Shown in pieces: positions 26,070 through 34,022 of a stretch of 64,000 nt of DNA. The DNA is from Streptomyces sp. NBC_01235 (lineage in GTDB: Bacteria; Actinomycetota; Actinomycetes; Streptomycetales; Streptomycetaceae): NCBI RefSeq assembly GCF_035989285.1, contig NZ_CP108513.1:3038001-3102000 (forward strand), written 5' to 3'. Position 1 is the stretch's first letter. Each line of letters starts with the position of its first letter. A program made the position numbers and the translations under genes. The notes under the pieces were generated by a model that was not told the DNA's origin, made no database searches, and saw only the letters and a program-made list of their open reading frames with translations.

Positions 26070-26099
26070 GTCGCCGCCATGACCGGAAAGGGTTGCCGC
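26070..26099 (-). promoter_or_regulatory. ECF-type promoter candidate for PL9 copy A
   Basis: On the minus strand this reads GCGGCAACCCTTTCC, 18 bases from the GGCAAC core, then CGAC. The 15-mer is identical to that upstream of the PL3 gene (21972-21986), suggesting that the same sigma factor reads both. Confidence 0.45.
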
Positions 26100-26116
26100 G
26101 CCCCCGCAAAAAGGAT

Positions 26117-26127
26117 CGAAACTTTCG
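26117..26127. promoter_or_regulatory. CGAAA-N-TTTCG palindrome upstream of GH43
   Basis: CGAAACTTTCG is a perfect CGAAA-N-TTTCG box. From memory, such boxes have been reported upstream of Streptomyces xylanase and cellulase genes as binding sites for a repressor. It lies 118 bases before the GH43 start in the 249-base divergent gap. Confidence 0.4.
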
Positions 26128-26244
26128 CTCCCACCCACCCCAACCCCACCGATTGACGCCCCGTTCGCCACTGGTGACACTCCGAAGGCACCACACCCCA
26201 CAGAAACACCCAAGGGAAACCCCCACACTCACACAGGAAGTGTC

Positions 26245-28464
26245 ATGCGCCGCCTGGCTATCGTCCGCACACTGCTCCTGGCCCTCTTCCTCACCTTTCT
26301 GACCGCCCCGCCCGGTACGGCGGCGGCCACCACCTCCGGAGCCCCGCCCGTGAACCACCCGAAGTACGCCGGCTACCTCTTCGCCTACTTCACCGGCGAG
26401 GGAACGGCCGACGGCGAACAGATCCGCTACGCCCTCAGCCGGGGCAACGACCCGTTGCACTGGCGGGAGTTGAACGGCGGGAGCCCGGTCCTCACCTCGA
26501 CCGTCGGCGAGAAGGGCCTGCGTGACCCGTTCGTGATCCGCTCCCCCAAGGGCGACAAGTTCTTCCTCATCGCCACCGACCTGCGCATGTACCAGAACAG
26601 CAGCGGCAGTTGGGACGACGTCCAGCGCCACGGCAGTAAGTCGATCATGATCTGGGAGTCGACCGACCTGGTCCACTGGACCGACCAGCGGCTGGTGAAG
26701 GTGGCCCCGGACAACGCGGGCAACACCTGGGCGCCGGAGGCCTACTGGGACGACAGCCTCGGCGAGTACGTCGTCTTCTGGGCGTCCAAGCTGTACGCCG
26801 ACGACGACCCCGGGCACACCGGATCGACGTACAACAAGATGCTGTACGCGACGACGAAGGACTTCCGTACCTTCAGCGAGCCCAAGGTCTGGGACGACCC
26901 GGGCTACTCGGTCATCGACTCCACGGTCGTGAAGTACAAGGACAGCTACTACCGCTACACGAAGGACGAGCGCGACCCGTCCTCCAGCTCGCCCTGCTCG
27001 AAGTTCATCACCGGCGAGAAGTCGACGAGCCTGACGTCGACGAAGTACGACTTCGTCTCCGACTGCATCGGCAGCGGCTCGATCAGCCGGGGCGAGGGGC
27101 CGACGGTCTTCAAGTCCAACACCGAGGAGAAGTGGTACCTGTTCATCGACGAGTACGGCGCCCGCGGCTACGTCCCCTTCGAGACGACCGACCTCGACTC
27201 GGGCCGCTGGACCATGTCGACGGACTACCAGCTCCCGGCGAGCCCCCGGCACGGCACGGTGCTGCCGGTGACACAGAAGGAATACGACCGGCTGCTGGCG
27301 GCGTACCCGAGCACCCCGACCTCGATCGTGGACGCGACGGCGAAGGGCCAGAAGGGGTACGCGATCGTCACCGAGTCGGCCTCGAAGGTCGTCCTGCCGA
27401 TGGAGCCCGGGGCCGATCCGCGCGGCCTCGCCCCCAAGCTGTGGGTGGGTGAGGGCGCGTCCGTGACCCCGCGCTCCGGCACGCGCCGCGACTTCCGCGC
27501 GCCGCAGACGTACACCGTCACGGCCGCGGACGGGACGCGCCGCACCTGGACCGTGGAGGCCGTGCGCACGGGCAGCCCGACGCTGCCCGGCCTCAACGCC
27601 GACCCGGACGTGCACTACCTGAACGGCGAGTACTGGATCTATCCGACGACCGACGGCTTCCAGGGCTGGAGCGGGACGCGCTTCAAGGCGTACTCCTCCA
27701 AGGACCTGGTCCGCTGGAAGGACCACGGGGTCGTCCTGGACCTGGGCCCGGACGTGTCATGGGCGGACCAGTACGCGTGGGCCCCGGCGATCGCCGAGCG
27801 CGACGGCAAGTACTACTTCTACTTCTGTGCCGAGCAGCAGATAGGGGTCGCGGTCGCCGACTCCCCCGCCGGTCCCTTCAAGGACGCGCTGGGCAAGCCG
27901 CTGGTGGCGAAGGGGGGCGCCTGGAGCGGTCAGATGATCGACCCGGCGGTCTTCACGGACGACGACGGACAGTCGTATCTCTACTGGGGCAACGGGCACG
28001 GGTACGTCGTGCCGCTGAACGACGACATGGTGTCGTTCGACCCGGCGAAGGTGAAGGACATCACCCCGGAGAACTTCCGCGAGGGGTCCTTCGTGGTCAA
28101 GCGTGGCGGCACGTACTACTTCATGTGGTCCGAGGACGACACCCGCAGCGAGAACTACCACGTGGCGTACGCGACGGGACCGTCCCCGCTCGGCCCGTGG
28201 ACCAAGCGGGGGACGATCCTGTCCAAGCGTCCCGAGTACGGCATCCTCGCCACCGGCCACCACTCCGTGGTGAACGTGCCCGGCACCGACGAGTGGTACA
28301 TCGTCTACCACCGGTTCGCGCTGAACGGCCCCGGCCGTCCGGGCGGCGACGGCATGCACCGCGAGACGACGATCGACCGCCTGAGGTTCGCCGCGGACGG
28401 CGCCATCGAGCCGGTGGTGCCGACCCTGCAGTCGATCGAGCCCGTCCAGAGCAACGGGCGATGA
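26245..28464 (+). CDS. Secreted tandem GH43 glycoside hydrolase
   Basis: 739 residues. A Sec signal (about 1-28, ending GTAAA) precedes two five-bladed-propeller GH43 domains. Domain 1 (about 38-340) has GLRDPFVIRSP, NTWAPEAYWDDSLGEYVVFWASK and RGEGPTVFKSN with the expected acidic residues. A small beta domain (about 370-440) follows. Domain 2 (about 445-735) has LNADPDVHYLNGEYWIYPT, QYAWAPAIAERDGKYYFYF and FREGSFVVKRGGTYYFMWS. GH43 enzymes act on arabinan, xylan and galactan side chains. In a pectin island, release of arabinose or galactose from rhamnogalacturonan side chains is the best guess; the exact bond is unknown. Confidence 0.85.
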   Translation: MRRLAIVRTLLLALFLTFLTAPPGTAAATTSGAPPVNHPKYAGYLFAYFTGEGTADGEQIRYALSRGNDPLHWRELNGGSPVLTSTVGEKGLRDPFVIRSPKGDKFFLIATDLRMYQNSSGSWDDVQRHGSKSIMIWESTDLVHWTDQRLVKVAPDNAGNTWAPEAYWDDSLGEYVVFWASKLYADDDPGHTGSTYNKMLYATTKDFRTFSEPKVWDDPGYSVIDSTVVKYKDSYYRYTKDERDPSSSSPCSKFITGEKSTSLTSTKYDFVSDCIGSGSISRGEGPTVFKSNTEEKWYLFIDEYGARGYVPFETTDLDSGRWTMSTDYQLPASPRHGTVLPVTQKEYDRLLAAYPSTPTSIVDATAKGQKGYAIVTESASKVVLPMEPGADPRGLAPKLWVGEGASVTPRSGTRRDFRAPQTYTVTAADGTRRTWTVEAVRTGSPTLPGLNADPDVHYLNGEYWIYPTTDGFQGWSGTRFKAYSSKDLVRWKDHGVVLDLGPDVSWADQYAWAPAIAERDGKYYFYFCAEQQIGVAVADSPAGPFKDALGKPLVAKGGAWSGQMIDPAVFTDDDGQSYLYWGNGHGYVVPLNDDMVSFDPAKVKDITPENFREGSFVVKRGGTYYFMWSEDDTRSENYHVAYATGPSPLGPWTKRGTILSKRPEYGILATGHHSVVNVPGTDEWYIVYHRFALNGPGRPGGDGMHRETTIDRLRFAADGAIEPVVPTLQSIEPVQSNGR

Positions 28465-28471
28465 CGGTGCG

Positions 28472-29269
28472 TCAGCTGACGAAGTACGTCGGGTTCGGGA
28501 GCTTGTACCTCTTGTCGGCGTAGCCGCCTTCGAGGTCCGAGTACTGGTCGCCGAAGTTGGCGACGATCTCGTATCCGAGGTCGTCCTCGATGTGCTTGCG
28601 CGTGCCGGACTTGTACTGCACGGTCGTGCAGTTCCAGGTGCCCGGGGTCGCGCAGGCGCTGAGGTAGGACGGCGGGTTGGCCGCGTCCTTGAGGAAGATG
28701 TGGGCGGCGTCGAGGTTCACGTCGGCGCCGACCTTCTTCAGGTTCTCCACGGCCGAGGCGCGCTGCGACTCCTTCAGGCCCGAGTTGTAGAAGACCTCGA
28801 CGCCCTTGGCCTCGGCGTACCGCACCAGCTCGGGGCTGCCGAAGACCGCCGGACGGTTCGCCTTCGCCACGTACTCGGCCCACGTGGTCGAGTTGTACGT
28901 GTAGTTGGTCCTCTTCTCGTAGTCGAGGCTGAGCAGCAGCGTGTCGTCGATGTCGAAGACGACCGCGGGCTTCTCGCCCTTCTTGACCGCCTTGCGGGCG
29001 GCCTGGTCGATGTACTTCTTCGCGGCCTTGTCGATGCTCGCGAGGTCCTTGGCGTACGGGCTGGTCGGCGACGCCTGGTACACGCCGTTCGCGTCCGGCG
29101 CGGTGCCGTAGTAGGTGTCGATGTCCTTCACCAGGAGCCCGATGTTGTAGGGCTCGTGGGTGGAGTTGGCCGTGGACTGGCCGGCCGTCGCCGCACCGGC
29201 GCCGTAGAGGGCGCCGGCAGCGACGGCACAGGCGGCGCTGACGGCCGCGATGCGCAGTGACTTATGCAT
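28472..29269 (-). CDS. Secreted HAD-superfamily acid phosphatase (class B/subfamily IIIB)
   Basis: 265 residues with a signal peptide to about residue 30 (ATAG). The HAD nucleophile motif FDIDDTLLLS gives Asp106 and acid-base Asp108; the later IEDDLGYEIVANFGDQYSDLEGG is motif IV. Two cysteines in SACATPGTWNC probably form a disulfide. It would release phosphate from organic esters outside the cell. It converges on the GH43 gene with only seven bases between the stops, and is a general scavenging enzyme within the pectin island. Confidence 0.9.
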   Translation of the reverse strand: MHKSLRIAAVSAACAVAAGALYGAGAATAGQSTANSTHEPYNIGLLVKDIDTYYGTAPDANGVYQASPTSPYAKDLASIDKAAKKYIDQAARKAVKKGEKPAVVFDIDDTLLLSLDYEKRTNYTYNSTTWAEYVAKANRPAVFGSPELVRYAEAKGVEVFYNSGLKESQRASAVENLKKVGADVNLDAAHIFLKDAANPPSYLSACATPGTWNCTTVQYKSGTRKHIEDDLGYEIVANFGDQYSDLEGGYADKRYKLPNPTYFVS

Positions 29270-29378
29270 GACACGTTTTCTACGCGCGTCACGCGGTCGA
29301 GCGCGAGACCCGTTGCCCGATCGATACCCGTTCGGCGGGCAAAAAACGGGTCAAGCGCCCGGATGGGTCAGCCGCGGC

Positions 29379-30494
29379 TCAGTCCATCGTCGCCCCGATG
29401 GTCGTCGAGCCGGTCGTCAGGAACGTGGTGGCGGGCAGGGTGCCGCTGGAGCTACGGGCGTTGTACGTGCTGCTCGCGTCCGTGGACCTGAAGGCGGGCG
29501 TGGAGATGCCGGAGTCCCAGTTGTTGCCGGACGAGGTGACCTTCGAGCCCTTGTTGACGGCGCCGCCGCCGTTGCTCACCGCGAGGTTCTTGCCGAGCTT
29601 GGCGGAGCTGGTGGCGAAGTAGTAACCCCACTTGCTGTTGGCGTAGGCGGTGGTGCGGTTGATGACGATCGCGCCGGTGTTGGAGTTCTCGGTGAAACCG
29701 TTTCCGGCGTTTCCCCAGGCGGCCGAGTTGTTGACGACGTGCGCGACGACCTCGCCGTCGCCGCCCAGCTTGTAGCCGTTGCCGTCGCCCGCGAAGGCCG
29801 AGTCGGACCAGCGGTTGACGCCGTTTCCGAAGGACCAGGTGTGCTCGATGGTGACGGGCGAGGAGAAGGACCAGAAGTCGATCCCGTCGTCCGAGTTGTT
29901 GTACAGGCGGGCTCCGGTGATGAGGTTTCCGGTGCCCGAGCCGAACTTCACGGCGACCCCGTCGGCGTTCTCGCCGTGATTGGCGGCGTCGTAGTTGCCG
30001 TAGCTGTCGATGTTCTTGACGGTGTTGTTGACCGTGCCGTCGCCGGTGAGGGTGAAGCCGGAGTCGCCGCCGTTGATGGTCTTGATGTTGTTCCAGTTGG
30101 TGCCGGTGCAGGACTGGCAGACGACCGCGCTGTCCGGGGAGTTCTGGAAGGTGATGTTGGAGACGTTCCAGTAGTCGGCGGTCAGTTTGAAGATCCAGTC
30201 GCCGTCGGGGAGCGACGAGCCGTCGATCTTCACCGTCTCCGAGCCGTACGCCGTGAGGGTGACGGGCGAGGAGGAGGTGCCGTTGGCCGTGGACTGGAGG
30301 GTGGCCGTCGGGTAGTAGGTGCCGCCGCGGACCTGGATGACGGTGCCGGCGGTGGCGTTCTTGATGGCGTTGGACAGGTCGGTGGAGTTGCTGACGACCA
30401 CGGTGGCGGCCTGCGCCTGGGTGGGCAGGGCGACGGCGAGTCCGGCGCCCAGGGACAGGGCCGCGAGGGCCGTGAGAGCGGTACGACGAGACAT
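29379..30494 (-). CDS. Secreted pectate lyase, family PL9 (copy B)
   Basis: 371 residues from the ATG at 30494; an upstream ATG at 30521 is possible, but MSRRTALTALAALSLG is a proper Tat/Sec signal start. The mature beta-helix repeats the family landmarks: GGDSGFTLTGDGTVNN, the NNSDDGIDFW aspartate cluster and GNGYKLGG with the proposed catalytic lysine. It is a paralogue of 24841-25995, with the same C-terminal TTGSTTIGATM ending. Last gene of the CE8-CE8-hydrolase-PL9 run, 42 bases after the alpha/beta hydrolase, so pectin is de-esterified and cleaved by products of one transcript. Confidence 0.9.
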   Translation of the reverse strand: MSRRTALTALAALSLGAGLAVALPTQAQAATVVVSNSTDLSNAIKNATAGTVIQVRGGTYYPTATLQSTANGTSSSPVTLTAYGSETVKIDGSSLPDGDWIFKLTADYWNVSNITFQNSPDSAVVCQSCTGTNWNNIKTINGGDSGFTLTGDGTVNNTVKNIDSYGNYDAANHGENADGVAVKFGSGTGNLITGARLYNNSDDGIDFWSFSSPVTIEHTWSFGNGVNRWSDSAFAGDGNGYKLGGDGEVVAHVVNNSAAWGNAGNGFTENSNTGAIVINRTTAYANSKWGYYFATSSAKLGKNLAVSNGGGAVNKGSKVTSSGNNWDSGISTPAFRSTDASSTYNARSSSGTLPATTFLTTGSTTIGATMD

Positions 30495-30536
30495 GGAGTG
30501 CGGGTCCTTTCCGTCGTTCATGGGGATGGGGAGGGG

Positions 30537-31721
30537 TCACAGGACGTGGTCCAGCCAGGTGAAGACCTCGTCCTGCATGCGGTCGACGAAGACATGGCCG
30601 AGGTCGGGCCAGGTCTTCAGGTGCAACCGCTCCTCGGCGTGACGGGACCGCCAGACGGTGCGCAGCCTGTCGTGGGCCGCGCGGACGCCGTCGGCGGGGA
30701 ACAGCGGGTCGAGCCCGCCACTGAAGAACAGCATCGGCCTGGGTGCGGCGATGCTCGCCACGTCGGGGAAGTCGAGGAACCGGGGAAGCCCGGGGTGCAA
30801 CATGTAGTACGAGGACTGCCCGCGCAGGGTGTTGTTGCCGGGCACCATCATTTCCTTGAGGCCGGTCATCCAGCAGACGGCCGCCGCGGCGGCGAGGTCG
30901 TCGCTGAGCGCGGCCGCCTGCCAGGCGCGGAACGCACCCATGGAGAACCCGACGGCCGCGACCCGCCTTGCGTCCACCCGGTCGAGGCCGGCCAGGAAGC
31001 CTGCGGCCCGGGCGTCCTCGCGGGCCATGAGTCCGGCGAGCGAGGAGCCGAGGTTGAAGAAGTTGGAGGCGAGGGCCTGCTGCTGGTCGTAGGCGAGAGG
31101 GCCGCGGTCGCCCCAGCCGAGGGCGTCCGCGCACAGCACCACGTATCCCCGACGGGCCAGTTCGTCGCCGACGAACCGTCCGCTGAAGTACCTCTGCGAC
31201 CAGGCCTGTGCGGAGGCGAGGCGGGTGTCGTCGTACCAGGGCCGGACCAGCTTCTCCTTACCGATGTCGAACTTCGCCCCGTGGTCGTGCAGGAGCAGCA
31301 CGGCCGGGAAGGGACCGGGGCCGTCCGGGGTGAGGAGGGCGGCCCGGACGCGTTCGTGGTGGGTGAGGGAGAGGGTCACCAACTCACTGGTGTAGCCGTC
31401 CTGTTGGCGTCGGTCGGTGAAGTCGGGGGCGTACGGGGTGCGTTCCTCCCGCCCGACGACCAACAGCTCCTCGACCTTGGCGCGGGCGGCCCGGCGCCAG
31501 GCGCAAAAGTCGCGGAGGGGGGAGTTTCCCCAGGCCAGAGGAAAGGTCAGCTCGGCCTTGAGGGCGGGGTGGAAGTCGGGCAGCGGCCCGTCCACGACGG
31601 CTGCCCGTGCATCGGCGGTGGCAGCCTGCGCGTCTGCCGTGGCGGCTCCCCCGGCCAGGAGCGCGGCCCCGGTCCCGACCACGAACGCCCGCCGTCCCAC
31701 CGCCGGATCACGGGCGCCCAT
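30537..31721 (-). CDS. Exported alpha/beta hydrolase, dienelactone-hydrolase/acetyl-xylan-esterase-like
   Basis: 394 residues. The start RDPAVGRRAFVVGTG is a Tat-like signal. The alpha/beta hydrolase triad is visible as Ser260 in GFSMGAF, an aspartate in FSGGLDPLFP and a histidine in WPDLGHVF. VLLLHDHGAKFDIG is the oxyanion region. Context between pectin methylesterases and a PL9 lyase suggests an acetyl or feruloyl esterase for decorated pectin; this is inference. The start codon overlaps the upstream CE8 gene by 14 bases with TGGAGG inside that gene as ribosome site. Confidence 0.82.
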   Translation of the reverse strand: MGARDPAVGRRAFVVGTGAALLAGGAATADAQAATADARAAVVDGPLPDFHPALKAELTFPLAWGNSPLRDFCAWRRAARAKVEELLVVGREERTPYAPDFTDRRQQDGYTSELVTLSLTHHERVRAALLTPDGPGPFPAVLLLHDHGAKFDIGKEKLVRPWYDDTRLASAQAWSQRYFSGRFVGDELARRGYVVLCADALGWGDRGPLAYDQQQALASNFFNLGSSLAGLMAREDARAAGFLAGLDRVDARRVAAVGFSMGAFRAWQAAALSDDLAAAAAVCWMTGLKEMMVPGNNTLRGQSSYYMLHPGLPRFLDFPDVASIAAPRPMLFFSGGLDPLFPADGVRAAHDRLRTVWRSRHAEERLHLKTWPDLGHVFVDRMQDEVFTWLDHVL

Positions 31722-32739
31722 ACGGCCTCCAGTCCCCGAGATACGTCCGCCGGGTGTGTGCGCCGGCCTCCTCGGCGGTCAGTTGCGGCCGGTTCTCCGG
31801 TACCGAGATCACCGCGCCCGGACCGGAGTTGCCGTACTCGCGGAAACGCATGGTCTGCCAGGGGTAGGCGTCGCGCATGTTGGTGTACGGGGTCACCGCG
31901 TCGATGCCGGGACCGATCCAGGTGTCCCGCACGACCAGCGAGGGCCAGGCGGTCGTCTCGTACGACGGCACCCAGGGCCGGGCGATCTTGTACGCCGCGT
32001 CCTCGGCGCCGGAGGTGATCCGGCCCCGGAGGGCGAGGAAGCCGTAGGGGTTGGCGCGGGCGGTGGCGGGGGCGAAGACCATGCCCTTGGGGGTGAAGGT
32101 CACGTCCCGCTGGAGGGTGTGGAAGTGGCAGGCGTCGAAGACGGCCCGGCCCCGCCCGAAGACGAAGTCGACGTCGCCCTCGATGTAGCAGCGGTGGAAG
32201 TACTGCCGGTCGAAGGCGTCCAGCGCGGTGGTGTCCGCGAAGAGGGTGTCCTGGTGGGCCAGGAGCCGGACGTTCTCGAAGTGCGTGCGGTCGCCGGTGA
32301 CGTAGGCGGCCACCGCCTGGGTGCCGGTGATCTCCGGGTGGTCGGCGCGCAGCCAGTCGTTGGCGAGGGTGAGGTCGCGGACGGTGAGGCCGGGCGCCAA
32401 GGAGGTGAAGGTGGCGGAGCCGGCCGTGCCGTAGGTGCCGGAGCCGTCGGGCTTCTGCGTCCCGCCCGCGTTGTCGTGGACGAGGACGGCGTCGCGCGGG
32501 TCGCGGGTGGCACCGCGCAGCGTCAACTCCCCTTTGCTGGCGGGGATGTTGACAACTTCCCGATACGTTCCCGGGTGCACGACGATCGTCCGGCCGGGGC
32601 CGTCGACGGCGTCCACGGCGGCCTGGAGGGAGTCGCCGGGGCGGACGTGCAGGACGCGGCGGGAGTGGGCGTGGGCGGGAGTCGCGGTGATCAGGGCAGC
32701 GCCCGTGATCCCGGCGAGGAGGGTGCGTCGGCGCAGCAT
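31708..32739 (-). CDS. Secreted pectin methylesterase, family CE8 (copy B)
   Basis: 343 residues from the ATG at 32739. A GTG at 32751 also opens the frame, but its ribosome site would touch it, and the ATG sits one base after the upstream stop. The signal ends near TPAHA (about residue 24). Catalytic residues are visible: Gln141, Gln163-Asp164 in AHQDTLF, Asp191 in EGDVDFVFG and the arginine in IARPW. It hydrolyses methyl esters of homogalacturonan, giving the de-esterified substrate that PL1, PL3 and PL9 prefer. It is very similar to the CE8 gene directly upstream, indicating a tandem duplication. Confidence 0.92.
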   Translation of the reverse strand: MLRRRTLLAGITGAALITATPAHAHSRRVLHVRPGDSLQAAVDAVDGPGRTIVVHPGTYREVVNIPASKGELTLRGATRDPRDAVLVHDNAGGTQKPDGSGTYGTAGSATFTSLAPGLTVRDLTLANDWLRADHPEITGTQAVAAYVTGDRTHFENVRLLAHQDTLFADTTALDAFDRQYFHRCYIEGDVDFVFGRGRAVFDACHFHTLQRDVTFTPKGMVFAPATARANPYGFLALRGRITSGAEDAAYKIARPWVPSYETTAWPSLVVRDTWIGPGIDAVTPYTNMRDAYPWQTMRFREYGNSGPGAVISVPENRPQLTAEEAGAHTRRTYLGDWRPYGRP

Positions 32740-32740
32740 C

Positions 32741-33877
32741 TCAGCACTCACCCTTCCAGGGCTCCCAGTCGCCGAGGTAGGCCTCGCGGGTCGCCGACCC
32801 GGCCTGCTCGTCGGTCAGTTGGGGGCGGTTCTCCGGCACGGAGATCACCGCTCCCGGGCCGGTGTTGCGGTACTCGGCGAACCGCTGGTTCTGCCACGGG
32901 AAGGAGGCCGACATGTTGGCGTAGGGCGCGACCGCGTCGATCCCGGCGTCGAGGCGGGTGTCGCGGACGGTGAGGCCGGGGCGGGCGGTGGTGTCGGAGC
33001 TGGGCACCCAGGGGCGGGCCAGCTTGTAGGAGGCGTCCGGGGCCCCGCTGCTGATCCGGCCCCGGGTGACCAGGTATCCGAGCGGGTTGGCGCCCGCCGT
33101 CGAGGGGGCGAAGACGAAGCCGTAGGGCGCGGCGGCCAGGTCGGTGCGGTTCAGGGTGCGGAAGTGGCAGTGCTCGTAGACGGCCGTCGCCCGGCCGAAG
33201 ACGAAGTCGACGTCTCCCTCGGCGTAGCAGTGCGCGTAGTACTGCCGGGCGAAGGCGGTGAGGGCGATGGAGTCGGCGTACAGGGTGTCCTGGTGGCCGA
33301 GGAATCGGCAGTGGTGGAAGGCGCTGCGGTCGCCCTGGACCTTGATGGCGACGGCCTGGGTGCCGGTGATGTCGGGGTGGTCGGCGCGCAGCCAGTCGTT
33401 GGCGAAGGTGATCCAGCGGGCGGTGAAGCCGTCGGCCTGCACGGTGGTGGTGGCCGACCCGGTGGTGCCGTAGGTGCCGCCGCCGGGCTTGGCGGTACCG
33501 GCCGCGTTGTCGTAGACGATGACGACGTCTTGAGGGTCCTCGGAGGCTCCGATCCAGGTGGCGTCGGTGCGGGTGACGTCGACGGCCACCGTTTCCCGGT
33601 ACACGCCCGGTGCGAGGACGAGGGTCCAGCCGCTGCCGGTGGCGGCGGCGACGGCGTCACGCACGGTGGTGAAGTCGCCCTGGCCGTCCGGGGAGACGTA
33701 CAGGGTCCGGGGGGTGCGGCGGGCGGCGGGGGTGCCGTAGCGGCCGAAGGGGAGGCGCCTTCCGGCGGCTGCCCGCGCGGGCGGGGCGGCGAGGCCGAGG
33801 GCGGCGGCCGTGCCGGCGCTCGCGGCGAGGAACCGCCTTCTGGAGAGGGGGAGTTGACCGAGGTGGGGCGAGGGCAT
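32741..33877 (-). CDS. Secreted pectin methylesterase, family CE8 (copy A)
   Basis: 378 residues. SRRRFLAASAGTAAALG is a textbook Tat signal. The catalytic segments mirror the next gene: GTQAVAIKVQG, GHQDTLYAD, EGDVDFVFGRA and KLARPW. The C-terminal half and the closing GPGAVISVPENRPQLT are shared with copy B, while copy A has a longer N-terminal linker. Tandem methylesterases may differ in preference for blockwise or random ester patterns. It leads the CE8-CE8-hydrolase-PL9 operon; a polypurine tract (33926-33967) fills its leader. Confidence 0.92.
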   Translation of the reverse strand: MPSPHLGQLPLSRRRFLAASAGTAAALGLAAPPARAAAGRRLPFGRYGTPAARRTPRTLYVSPDGQGDFTTVRDAVAAATGSGWTLVLAPGVYRETVAVDVTRTDATWIGASEDPQDVVIVYDNAAGTAKPGGGTYGTTGSATTTVQADGFTARWITFANDWLRADHPDITGTQAVAIKVQGDRSAFHHCRFLGHQDTLYADSIALTAFARQYYAHCYAEGDVDFVFGRATAVYEHCHFRTLNRTDLAAAPYGFVFAPSTAGANPLGYLVTRGRISSGAPDASYKLARPWVPSSDTTARPGLTVRDTRLDAGIDAVAPYANMSASFPWQNQRFAEYRNTGPGAVISVPENRPQLTDEQAGSATREAYLGDWEPWKGEC

Positions 33878-33925
33878 GCGGGTGCTCCTTCGCGGTGCGG
33901 CGGTGCGGCTCTGCGGGGAGGGGCC

Positions 33926-33967
33926 GGGAAGGGAAGAGGGGAGTGAAAGGAAGGGAAGGGAAGGGGG
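33926..33967. repeat. Polypurine tract in the CE8 leader
   Basis: 42 bases of G and A on the plus strand with a single T at 33944, built from GGGAAGGGAAG-like units. It occupies the 145-base gap between the PL1 stop and the CE8 start, 49 bases before the CE8 start codon. On the transcript this is a C/U tract. Function unknown. Confidence 0.7.
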
Positions 33968-34022
33968 CCGGGATGGCGACGGGCGCCGCCGCCCCGGCCG
34001 TCGTCACGGAGGGTCGGCCGGG

